A stretch of DNA of 64,000 bases from Trichostrongylus colubriformis. Lineage: Eukaryota; Nematoda; Chromadorea; Rhabditida; Trichostrongylidae. Made by a program: the position numbers and the translations under genes. The notes under the pieces were generated by a model. It saw only the letters and a program-made list of their open reading frames with translations, did not search any database and was not told where the DNA came from. Shown here one piece after another: positions 37,074 through 64,000 of this stretch (the first letter of the stretch is position 1; every line of letters begins with the position of its first letter). Location of the stretch: the NCBI GenBank assembly GCA_963978905.1, contig OZ022261.1:31121686-31185685 (forward strand), given 5' to 3'.

Positions 37074-39496
37074 ATGTCTCATCACGGCCACAGCGTAAGC
37101 TCTTTTTTCATTATAACGTTGCTTTTCAAATAATTCGAATTCAGGATTGTCACCACGAACCGCATCATATGGACGGAGGGCATCACGAGCCCGCACATAT
37201 CCACGATTCACATCATGTGAGTTAGCGGACTTTACGATAAGGCACTGACAGCATTACGGCTGTCCGCGTGATACTGTCAGCACACTATACCAGAAAGTCG
37301 TGGGACTGTAGAACATAATTCTGACGGAACATTGCCTGCGTGTTGGTTCTATTAACGCATCACCTTTACTCTATTAGAGACACCAGAAGGAGTAATTTGG
37401 CAGATCGTGGAATATGGAAGTAGAGGGGCCCATCATTTTGAGAGTAGAGAAAGAACGAAATAAAAGAACGAAAATCCGAGAAGTAAAAGCTCGAGATTCT
37501 TGTCCTCCTCTGCGTCACTAGCCGGGCTAGACTGCAGACGGGCGGAGAGGCTGAATCAGCCGGCCGCGAACGCTGTCCCGCCCTCGCCAGCAACTCGCCG
37601 AGCTGACGACTGCAGAACGACCCGCTGTGTTGCGGGAATGTGATGAGACCCCAAGCAGCGCTTTTTCAATGCCATTTTCGACACATATCACCTCTAGTGG
37701 AAGGTTTGCCTTTGGAAAACATGTATTCTCGATTTCACTTTCTGCTTGCTCCTTCTGGTGCGTTTAAGCAGGCGGTCCAAGACAATATTGGTGAGCACTC
37801 AAAAATTCAGAACCTTTAACTTTGCTTATTTTGGCAGCGGGAGTTTCATATTCGAGTGCGGCGCAAGGTTCCTACCTATTCGTTGCCTTGGTGGGTCTGA
37901 GTATGAATAAATCGTTAGTGTTGTATCCTGAACATCTAAGAGACCTGACCATTTCTCCGCCACCGACATCATGTCAGGGACCCGTGGACAGCAAAGTTAA
38001 GCGATAGGTACAGTAGCGCTCAAAAGTCTTCGGCGAAATGGTCTTTCACTTGGGGTTTTTCACTTGTAACTTTTTTGCAACTGCACCGATCTAAGAGAAA
38101 TTTTATTATGTTGTACTAGGATACACTGCATACTTAATATACTATTTTGGCGCTCAACGGTAAAGGTTACGCGGTTATATGAAATTTTTTGTTTTGGAGT
38201 GCCATCGATATGCCGTCCCGCTGAGCCGCTGTCATCAAAAATCGTGGTCTTTCTACAATATATTAATGTTCTCTGAGGCTTGCTCGTTTTGTTTTTGTAA
38301 AAAAAGGTGTTCCCTTTGACCAAGGCTTTTACTTTTTTTGGGTGGTCTTGTAGTAAATTCTTGTAAAAAACCATGAAAAGTGTCAAGCGGCATTCAAGTA
38401 GAAAGAAATGTTGGCAATAGGCTCGGGGATCACATATTAAAATTTTGTCAAATTTGGTTAAGTAGAAAAAAAGTTATGACAAAAGAGTTTTGGCCGAAGA
38501 CTTTTGAGCGCTACTGTATATCGCTCGAGACATCCCCTCTAAGGGCTAAGCAGTCCACTCCGAAGTGAAGGTGGATCAGCGACAATTCGTAATCTTGGCC
38601 TTTCTGGCAAAGCCTTGCATTACTATGATTGTACAGTTGACTCATCTGAGAGGATAGAGCGTATGGGATGGCGATTATAAGGCACATTCTAGAACGTAGT
38701 GGATCTAACGATCGACTTGCAATCTTCCTATATGCTTTCACACGCAGACTGCTCAAGTGTACAATACGTTCAGAAACGACTTTCGACCCTGTACCGCAAA
38801 ATCGATCGCACATCTGGGTGATCGCTTTCGTATTATGATGGATCATATCTGAAAATTTTAGAAAGTTGTGGTGGCATTATTTAAGACCACAAAGGAGTAG
38901 GTACTGAAACACCGTCAAAAATCCACTTTTTAGCATTCGAAGCTTGAAAAAATCGTGCAATGAGTTTCTCTGTTACCCATATACCTTTGATGTATTTGCA
39001 CAATAAGAGCCGCATGCAAAGCTTGCGAAAAAGTGAGAATCCGACCAGGATACAGTTCCTTAAAGTGGTGGCCGAGGGGGCGGGGCCTTAGAGTAGTGCC
39101 CACCCTGTCGTCCACCGCGGTGGAGACGCAGTGAAACTGTTTACGAACTTCTGCTCCCACCAGCGTCACACCCCCCCCCCCCTCGGCCGGGCTTTGAGGA
39201 GCTGTATCCTGACCCTGATTCCCACTTTTTCGCGTGAAAATTTGCATGCGACCCTTATTAAGCAATTGAAACATGAATTCCCGTGCACGATTTCTTTGAA
39301 GAATTAATAGCACTCAACCTCATTTTGAGTTGTATTACTGTTCTGCTACTTCCCTGAATTACTGTAACTACCATTTCAGACAACCGTGCATCACGATCCC
39401 CATCATGTCGAAGTTCACCATCCACCCACTCATTACGAGCACGGAGGTCATCATGGAGATCATCACGATCATGGACATGAAGGGCATCATCACTGA
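37074..39496 (+). CDS. Small histidine-rich protein, 69 aa, 43% His (3 exons)
   Basis: Exons: 37074-37094, 37145-37216 and 39380-39496. Junctions are GT/AG in phase 0: a 50-base first intron with donor GTAAGC and acceptor ATTCAG, then a 2.16-kb intron with donor GTGAGT and acceptor TTTCAG. The protein starts MSHHGHSDCHHEPHHMDGGH and ends with HDHGHEGHHH; 30 of 69 residues are His, mixed with Asp, Glu, Gly and Pro. There is one Cys, no signal peptide and no membrane segment. The composition suggests binding of Zn, Cu, Ni or heme (inference). The His-coding bias continues in frame across all three exons, which is the main support for the model. The second intron holds a TA-flanked MITE and a foldback copy. 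A family name is not recognised, and an upstream exon cannot be excluded. Confidence 0.75.
38011..38516. mobile_element. TA-flanked MITE with CAGTAGCGCTCAAAAGTC ends, copy 1
   Basis: The left end CAGTAGCGCTCAAAAGTCTT and the right end AAGACTTTTGAGCGCTACTG are perfect inverted repeats. TA lies directly outside each end, as expected for Tc1/mariner-type insertion. It is 506 bp with no transposase and lies in intron 2 of the 69-aa His-rich gene. Confidence 0.85.
38955..39300. mobile_element. Foldback element, copy B (worn)
   Basis: The arms contain GCATGCAAAGCTTGCGAAAA and the inverted CGTGAAAATTTGCATGCG, and the right end is GCACGATTTCTTTGAA. The left terminus is eroded. A run of 13 C is in the core. 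It lies in intron 2 of the 69-aa His-rich gene. Confidence 0.7.
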
Positions 39497-39644
39497 GAGC
39501 GATGAGCCTAGTGCACTTTCGGTCTTCTGATCCGGTGTTGGATCATCTCCCAAAACATAGTAATGATATTGAGGCGTTTCCACTAAATCAGCAATGTAAA
39601 AATGTACTCATCCTGTAAATTCTCTTGTAAATGAAGTTTTATGC

Positions 39645-39650
39645 AATAAA
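39645..39650 (+). terminator. Polyadenylation signal AATAAA of the His-rich gene
   Basis: AATAAA lies 149 bases after the TGA of the 69-aa His-rich gene. No other AATAAA was seen between them. Confidence 0.6.
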
Positions 39651-41696
39651 TCCAACTTAGCGATGCAAGTACAGGAAGTGGGTGTATCAAGAAAACTACA
39701 TGGGATCAATCGCCTCGAAATTCTCATAAACATACGCAGCATAGCTGACTCTTTTGTAAAATTAGAGATTACTTTTGAAAAACATTCCGACTTCACCAGT
39801 AAGGTGCTTCAGAATTTTTTGACACAAAGTGCACTTTTTCTTCCAGTTTTGTACATCTTCAGCAGATAAGATATCAGTTTTTAATGAATTGAAAACTAGT
39901 ACACACAACATCCCTCTATTGACTGAACAATGCCATGACTTCATCGATTTGAAAATCTTGGTTTTTTAAAGCTCCTGTACCACTCCACTGCTCACTCCAT
40001 ATTACCCCTTCCTTGAATGCTTTTTCCCTGAGATCGTGCACGCTGGTTCGAGGTGTCCCACCTCACTCCACGCTTCCTCTACGAGGGTCCATTTCTTTCA
40101 TGATTCCTTTTAACGTTTCTTTTCCTCATAATGTGCATTAAAATTGAAGAATGAGTGTTGCGCGGAAAATTCGGTCACTTGCTGCTGGATGTGGGGCCAA
40201 TTACATTACACGGATAAGCTGGAAAAATATTCCTTTAACAACAGAGAAAAAGTCACTTCTACCGATAGTAAAATATGGAGGTCAAGGTGCTGAGTACTGC
40301 AACAGGAGGGAAAAAGGTGGATGAAACGACCAAGATTCGCTCCCTCTGCTTTACAGTCCGACGAGGTGGGAAGCAGAGAGTGAGTCTAGGCCAACCAGCT
40401 GCCTACATCGCCTCATATTGGTAGCAACTCGGCCACTAAAGCATTGCGGCACGAAGTGAAGCGCGATGAGCTCGCGGTGAAAAGCCGTAAATCGTCGCCT
40501 CCACAAGCCCGGTTATCGGAAGGTGCTGTCGCGATGGACCCCATGCCTTGACGGATGCTCACGAAAGTGCCCGTATGAGCATCTTTCAATCGCTGCTCCT
40601 CCGCCGCGCCGACGATTCTCTTATGGGAACCTTTTTGGTAGATCTGTCGATTTCAAAGAAGCGGTTATTACTTACGAGGGAGGGACCCGAGGTCGAAATG
40701 GCCATTCGAAATGGGATACTCATGGTCCGATGCACTTTCGGACGCTGATCTCGAACCTTGATTTTAAGTTAGCAGGACGATTCTCTGAGCGGAGTTATAG
40801 AGGGTTTTTTCAAAAAGTAATACAATTATATGGTAGGCTTGGAAGCCCGCAGCACGCGAGCCAGACATTATCGCGCAAAATCAGAGCGAATTTCGTGTTC
40901 AGAGGATCAAACTACTCGAAGGGTCGTGTTTTCAGTCAATTCGAGGCCTACTGGGTAACCAAGAATTTTTCCGAAATTTGGTCAAATTCTCGATTTGGTC
41001 AATTTCGTTTTTCTTGCTTCAATCTCACCACAGACAATGGCTTCTTTCAGACCAATGACGTCAGACATGGAGACATTCTAGACATCCGCAACCCTAATGA
41101 TATACTTGACTATTTATGACTTGTGTGAAAAGTCAGCGGTGCGAACATGCAGTGGAGGCGTCATTCTTCGGCTGCCGCCTTTTCTACCGCGTCCCGCCCT
41201 TGACAAGTCTCCTAGCAAAGGGAATGGAAAACAGCAGGGGAAAGATAGTCCTGTTTCACGATCTGCCCGTTTTCCTTCACCATCACACTATTAAGCACCT
41301 TGACTTTCATATTCAGTAATTTTCTTAATTTTTTAAAAAGTTTTCGATCCGGTGCCCCAAACACTGCATTGAGGAACCAGTGCGGACAGTTCCGCGAAGC
41401 GACGTCGTATCAGCTCTTTTTGCACCACACCTGTTAGCCTCGACTGTTACAATGGTCCCTTCACATGCACACTATTATTCGTTATGTCTATGCATGCATG
41501 TAAGTGTGAAGCAAATTTATGATCATATTTACTGCAACTCTTTAGTCAAATTCCACAATAACGAACAAATTCAATGAGCTCGGCTTCTTTGGGCACTCGT
41601 GAAACTGCACATTTTTTGCGTACACATAATTATTATTGTGCGGCATGAAAGCAACAAGTAAATAAATTAGAGAAATTCTGAAGGCAAGAGCAAGTT
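39651..41696. other. Intergenic stretch between the His-rich gene and acn-1
   Basis: It is gene-free as far as recognised. A long plus-strand frame ends at 41119 with no ATG near its 5' end and no known domain. No canonical AATAAA for acn-1 was found directly after its stop codon on the minus strand. Confidence 0.35.
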
Positions 41697-57560
<15,864 letters not shown>

Positions 57561-60500
57561 AATGAAAAACTGCAAATCTGAAATGGGATCCCTCCACCAG
57601 AAAAAGCGAAAATTCGGCTCACTATAAACCGGTCTCGTTCGAATTAGAGATAATTAAAGAAACCTGATGGAAAACTGGATTCAGTGGTCACTATTGAACT
57701 GACGAAACAGCTGAGATTAGTGTAAATAGATGTCATCTAGCAATGATATTGTTCCCATTTAATGCGTACCCTCTCAAAAGGTAAAATAAAAAATAATCTA
57801 TAGCAAGGTGATTGGCGACTGTAATTTTTATGCTCATTTTCCCAGGACTTCACTATAATGGTAACATTTCTGTGACAGAAATGGAATGTGGAAAGAGGAA
57901 GTGGCAGAAAGTTTAATTTCGGATTTAGTGAGGCCGTAATATCCAACACATCAGCGCTAAGGTTGTATCCTGCCTTTACGGTAAATAGGGACATCATCAA
58001 GTGCACTCGCACGAAATTAGCGTGTGGCTGTTGAAGACTTTCCTGAGAATTTCAGATTTCAGTAACTGTGAAAAACTGATTTGCCTACATTACTAGGGGC
58101 AGCATAAAAAATAAAGTACTACTGGGTTGGCGCATACTTAATGCAGCATTTTCAACGAATTTATTTAGCAAAAATATTGATAAAATTTAGCAAAAACGTG
58201 TCAAAATTATTATTCGGTAGCGTTTCAACCATCGCAATCAGAAACTGCTTCCCATTTGATAGTCGCTAAAACGTTAATTTCCACTACAAACAAAATACAG
58301 TATTAAGAAGCTGCGTTAATTACGCACCAACCTAATACTAATGGATCTGTACAGATTTGATCGATTATTGATCAGTCCTAGAACGGATGGAAGAGCAACA
58401 CGGTACAATAGGAGTAAGAAGTTTTGTGTTCCAAAATGTCAAAACGCATGTGGAACAGAAATCTCAGAAGAGTAATGGGTGTAGTTGTGGCGAATATGAG
58501 CAATTTCAAGGTCTTCACGAGAAAAAAAAACGATCACAAAATACGTGTTTAATGCGCGTTGTTGGCAACGAATTAATGGGCCCGATGAGCCACGATCAAG
58601 GACCAAGCGTTAGAAAAGACAGAGGAAAAGAAGGGGACAAGGAGTTTCAGGTCGGTTACCGCCGCAACGAGATGGGGGGTGTTTTAATCTGTAAGAGTCG
58701 AAGGTCGTATCCTATCATGCTCTGATATCGGATAGGGAGAAATCTGCCGCCGACACATTACAACGAGATCCTGACACATGTGAATAGTATTTGAGGACAT
58801 GAGCCAGACCGTATAGAGGGGAGGAAGAGCCTTTTCTACGGCTTCATCGTCGTATGAATGATGACACCTTTGCTATTGGATGAATGAGCGTTGTTAGATA
58901 GAGCTATTTCAGCTGATCGGACGAATAACGAAACGGACAGCGGGTGTATGGAAGGCTGGGCATCGCCTTCGAAACATGGATAGCCGCCAATTGAAAGAAG
59001 AGGACACGTCTTAGAGGTGGCTAGGCTAAGAACACGTCCAATGTGTTCGCGGCCCGTGGAGGCGGTGTGACGGTAGCTGAGGGATCAGCGCAGCCCGATC
59101 TATTCAGTGACCATGATCCAGACGGAGACCGAGGAAGGAAAGATGAGAGAAACAAAACCCGAATTAGTCTCGAGAAATGCCCGACTAGCCCTATGGTCTT
59201 GGATTTCCGGATTATTGATGTACACTATGTCAGCGACATCTTATCAGGCATCTCGAAAAGCAAGCTTTTCGTGATGGCTAGAAACCGCTGATTGGATATG
59301 ATAACAGTCACACAAAGGGGATGTCAAAAGATCGGAAACTGCATGGAAAAGACATGCAAAGTGAAAAAATGCAATTCAAACTCGTGACGTAACATATGTA
59401 GGTGAATTGGGATGAAACTAAGAAGAAACTCGAAATTTTTGTGGCCCACAGAACTATACGCGAACACAAATAAAGTGATCATGAATTGTGGAAGAAAAGC
59501 GCGGTTTTTTAAATGGTAGATTTTTCACCGACTTAATTCCAATTGTTTCTTTACTGATGGTTTTCCCTGAATTGTCACCTACTTTCCAATTTTTGTATGT
59601 AGTTGGTCCCGCTACTGTTTTCTCTTAAAATAGCAAAAAATCATACCGAGAAAAAATGCAAATAAACCTATGAAATGATATATTTTTGCTCTTTTTGCCC
59701 ATCCCATAACAACTGAATTGAATGTGCGTGGTGAAGGTCAAATAATATTGCAGTAGGTGGTTGTAATGTTCGGATTGGCAATTCAAAATCGGATGTCGAC
59801 TTCAGAAGATACTAGTAAATATCGTGAAACACACAACTAGATACGCGAACGCCGTGTTCCGATTTCATGTACGATCTGATCTGTTCCGCATTACTACATT
59901 AGTGAAAGCAATTAAAGTAAAGTGGGAATCGATCGTGAACCAAACATCCATCACTTACAGTAACCACAGCTGAGCTGAGATCGGAACTTTCATCAAAAAT
60001 AATGTCGGATGAAATATTACTCTATTATTAAGTACAAAGTACCAAATTTCTTAGCTACAAACAGCCTGTATCTCAGTTAGGATGAATACGTTCATGAACC
60101 CCCGTTCTCCATAATTATGAGCGGTATTTGCGGTCTTGGTTTCCTATGATAGTACAAGGAGAGGTCAGAAATCCCGCTGTGACTTTGAAAATTTCGAAAT
60201 CTTCGTATCGGAAGGATTGGTACTTTCGATAGAGGTCATTCCATTGTGTACGCATCAAGTCGCGATTAAAGGGATCGTGTCGGCACGTCAACTACACTCA
60301 ATGTCCCACGTTTGCCTCACACCACATGGGTGCGACTCAATGAAAACTACACCTGAAAAGTATTTTGTGTGAAAATTAATCAATGTTGTGATTTGTAAGC
60401 AATTCATCTTACAGCTGCTCGCAGGTTTATTAACCGTATATTGTCCTCATTTCCCAACTAATATCTGCAACTTCATCAGATCACCACCGACATTGTTACC

Positions 60501-62370
60501 TTGTGATAACAAAGTTACTTGGTGGTAATTACTGAATATGGCAATAATTTATTAGAAGTGACTAGTTACGGTGGAAAGCGGTAACCGGAGAACACATAAC
60601 GGAAGGTTTATATATGTCAATTTAAAAATCGATCACGTATTCGGATTCGATGTCTGGTGTTCAACGGGTTTATAGAAGGCGTTGGAGAACAACGTGTTCA
60701 CCGATCTTCCACGATTTGAAGGAATTCAAGTTCGAAATGGCAAAGGGAACAGTTAGATTGTAAAATACGGAATTTCTGCTGTCAAATTAACTAGAATACC
60801 ATGATTGATTTCGCCCTTTTTAAAAGGATCCGAAGTCCGAAGGGAAAAGTGAAAGGATACAGGAAAGATACTATAAGGGCGACAGTGAGCGGTTGATCGG
60901 TCGTAGGCGGGGACTGTTGGCTCGACATCGAGTGATAAGGGCGCGACGGCCACGGCCTAGATTGAAAGAAATCCACGCCAATTGTAGGTCATATCCATAG
61001 ATGTCAGGTTTAAAACTTTCCCAGTACAAATTCTCAGCATACGTTATGGAAACGATCCCTAATTCCATAAAATTTTCAGGGTGTCGTACCATATGCAGCC
61101 TGAGAACGACCTGTTAAAGCCTTGCTAAGCTTTTCTAAGCTTAAAAAGGTATCCTATCTCAAGTGACCAGATTCCCTGCTTGTTCCAGATAGCCTTTTCA
61201 AACTAGTTCAAGATGGCCCATTGCTGACCCATAGCGACGATCAAGTGAAAAAAATTGAACATTCAAGCCTTTCGCAGTGTACAGCCCAGGATGCTCCACC
61301 CACCCTATTTTCATTTCATAAAGTTGCTGCATGGAGCCAGGTCAAGCCTGCTACTGGAATTCTCGACGGAGGAATCGTATATCAAGGATGGGGGGAGGGG
61401 AAAGAAATGCTCGTGGCCAAACAGAGGTACCTTCGGCCCCATGTTGACATGTACAGAGGACTCGTCACAATCTGGCTACTTTATAGCGCGACTTCTTACT
61501 CCACTGAATTTCTAATAATCGGAAAGTGGCTCACTCCAGTAATAAGGTGGTTAAGTATCAATCCAACATAATGTTTGTATTGAATCCCGTTAGGCTAGAA
61601 GTTTCCATCTTGGTAGCGAAATTGACGGTAGTTGTAATTTTAGGAACTGTACTTGTGGCTCTTGGAGGACAAACCTAACGTAGGCTCTGAACTTCTGTCA
61701 ATTTTTCATATCATTCGTATAATTTAGTTCATTCAGATTTTTTCAGTCTTTGAAACTCGCATATTTCCAAACTATGTAACACATTCCGTCCGAAACCTCG
61801 AAAATTATAACGCTTTCAGAAGAAATCGGTGTGGCGAATGTACGAAATGTGAAACCATTTGTATTCAATGAGGTGTGATATAGAGCAAAGGGAAAAACTG
61901 AAAACGCGCGAGATTGTAGCCGCTCACGCTTAATACCCACTATACATACGTCTCGTAAAAATGCCCCGAAGAACTTGATTAGAACCAGAACCGGATAAAG
62001 CCGCATCACGTCATTGATTACCCGACATTCTTTTGATTCGCCAGTATAGAAATTCACAAACGGTTAGCTTATATTAGCGTGCGATTATACAAGATAAATA
62101 CATTAATATAGTGCTGGGAAAAATCTCATGATCTTTCGAATGAATCTTTTGAATCAACAACAATTGAAGCTACAAAACATTTATTCAAGAAGCTCAAAAT
62201 TCCCACTGTTTCAAGCCAGAGGAAGGTGCTAAACACTGAAATATTGCGAGAATATTCTGCAACACTTTTGGAATTTTGAAGGGTGGTTTGAGCTGTTAAA
62301 AATTTATTTTGGAATCTTGATTGTTGCTGACCAAAATAAATGCATTTCGGTATTGTTCTGTGGCGAAGCC
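57561..62370. other. Upstream region of acn-1 and gene-free DNA
   Basis: Presumed acn-1 promoter DNA lies at the left side. Frames at 58387-58725 and 59043-59291 lack family features. No clear transposon ends were found. Confidence 0.4.
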
Positions 62371-62720
62371 GGGTCAGTGTCGATCGGTCGAATCTTCGCG
62401 CGGCCGCCCGCTGCAAGCGGCGCGGCGGGTACGAGTTTTTTTCGCGATTAAATATGGCTTGAACGTCATAAAAGTTTAGCGAAGATAACCATGGAACTGC
62501 AACAACATGTGAAATGAACATCCGTGATTTGGAAACAATATGAAAACAACCACAACAAAGGCGAACTCACGAAGCTTTCCACTTGCAATCTTTAGAGGTC
62601 CCCCACAATACAGCCCATTGCGTCTTGAGCGGGATTCCAAACTACTCTACTGACGGCGCCGCGAGTGCGACGCCGTCACTACGAGTCGTTAGCGAAAATT
62701 CGACCAACCGACCCTCACCC
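62371..62720. mobile_element. MITE, related family, copy 6
   Basis: The left end GGTCGAATCTTCGCGCGGCC and the right end GCGAAAATTCGACC are inverted partners. The core GATTCC-AAC and GGCGCCGCGAGTGCGACGCC matches the copy at 2213. Its terminal bases differ from the other copies (GGGTCAGTG against GGGTGAGGG). Confidence 0.65.
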
Positions 62721-63167
62721 GTTACCGATGAGCCCCGTTCGGAGCAGCTAGAACATGTCGGAACTGTTATGGTCATTCTCACCCTCATGCCTCCGGGATT
62801 CTTTGTCATTTCTAAGGAAGACGGATCATGAGCTGGAGTTAGGGTAATAGGAAAAAGATTTTAACCCTCCATCAACGCTTACCTTCAAAATTTTACTTCC
62901 AAAATCGTCAAAACGGAAAAAGATGGTGAGCGCTGGATTGGCTTTCTGATCCATTATGTTCCGCAGGCTTACCTTCTACTGGGAGTGACTAACGCGTTTC
63001 TTGCACCCATGCATCGCTCAGTATCGAGTAGAAAGAAAGGTGAGTGTGTGGAAAAGCAGCAACGTAGTTCAAAAATTTCTGAAACATTGACTTCCAAAGT
63101 AAGGAGGCTCTAGTATCATCCACTTGATGGGAGGGGAGGATGTGCAATCTTCTATCCACCTCATATA

Positions 63168-64000
63168 CAGTGCGTTTCATAATTATAGGGTCACCCCTGA
63201 ATTTCAGGTTTTCTCGACAACACTCCATTGAGGAATATTCTCAGTCTCATAGACGGATTCCTCACCTGAACTAACCCCCGTGTCCGATTTTTGGTAGTAG
63301 TCTCGTTTACCTTATGTTTTTAGTAGTATTTTTTGTTTTTTTGCACCGTTTCATAATTATAAGGTCACCCTGAAAAAAGAGAAAAGTTAAAGCCCCGGCA
63401 GGTCTGTGATGGTAGATTTGTCTTCCAAATACATCTTCGAGATACATATTCAATCGTCTTGTGGCTAGCTAATATGTTCCGAGAGAAAGGCCCAGATTTG
63501 GGATTCTTGTGGTGCTAGGTTCGGTTTGAGAGCCATTCCAAAAAAAATTGGAAGATTCCTGTGCTCAGTTAGATGACATTTAAGGGATTCGGTGTCTTCA
63601 GATGTTTTTCAAGCTCTGGATTCCCACATGAGATTATTATCATTAACGAGGAAAGGATTGTGGGGTCCACTTCCTACAGCACCTCCTCCATGGACCAGAT
63701 TTGTTTGGAGTTAAACCATTTTTAGTCTGGAACCACAGTGTACAGCAGCGAGGAAGAGCAGAAACATCACTGGAGAAGTAATGAAGTATTAGGTTGTAAG
63801 GAAAGTTCTGGCCGCTTTTTCGCATTCACAAGATAAAATTAAATATCAGAGCGCGTCAACATGAATCAGCTGACATACTGTGCTCGTTAGATAGAGAAAA
63901 AGTTGCTCTTTCAGAACATATGTTTTATTTGGAATGCCACAAGGTTTTCGATTTATTAGGGAAGTTTTAAAGTGCTGCGAAAATGGCACTTTTAAGATGA
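63168..64000 (-). pseudogene. Decayed Tc1/mariner-type transposon, cut by the window edge
   Basis: The sequence TA CAGTGCGTTTCATAATTA begins at 63166 and has the CAGTG start of Tc1-family ends. The inner part TTTCATAATTATA-GGTCACCCTGA recurs directly at about 63349. On the minus strand at 63534-63491 the reading PNLAPQESQIW resembles the PDLNPIENLW motif before the last catalytic residue of Tc1 transposases. Stops and frame shifts occur all around it, so it is dead. The other end lies beyond the window. The motif match was made by eye; a generic repeat is the alternative. Confidence 0.45.

Overview
The window is animal nuclear DNA from a nematode, most likely a clade V parasite of the strongylid/hookworm type (inference). 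The evidence is a complete acn-1 gene (the nematode ACE-like non-peptidase) in 23 small exons, splice acceptors ending in TTTCAG or TTTAG, a trans-splice-like acceptor 3 bases before the acn-1 ATG, and sparse genes in a background of foldback elements, MITEs and degenerate repeats. No bacterial-style genes, operons or CRISPR arrays are present.

Layout. 1-18.8 kb: no gene recognised; two MITEs, small tandem repeats, a tRNA-like hairpin, SINE-like copies and a 545-bp tandem array. 18.8-21.3 kb, plus strand: two small secreted-protein genes that share a duplicated promoter and leader. The first encodes a dibasic-processed, three-Cys protein; the second a His/Glu/Arg-repeat protein whose ancestral ATG has become GTG. 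21.3-29.7 kb: repeats, including a 60-bp minisatellite and a 1.35-kb long-terminal-inverted-repeat element. 29.7-34.1 kb, minus strand: a complete five-exon clarin homologue (four-helix membrane protein, 224 aa). 37.0-39.7 kb, plus strand: a three-exon gene for a 69-aa protein that is 43% histidine. 41.7-57.5 kb, minus strand: acn-1, 939 aa. 57.5-64 kb: no recognised gene except, at the edge, a decayed Tc1-like transposon.

The genes do not form a pathway. The strongest biological points are: (i) the acn-1 product has lost the HExxH zinc site and other ACE catalytic positions, and carries a Pro-Glu-rich N-terminal stalk, an added six-Cys EB/EGF-like module and a hydrophobic C-terminal tail; (ii) a nematode clarin; (iii) two unrelated His-rich genes about 16 kb apart; (iv) a tandem duplication in which promoter and leader are kept while the mature protein is replaced. 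I found no convincing novel multi-gene system. All exon models come from reading splice signals and frame by eye and from family similarity recalled without a database search.
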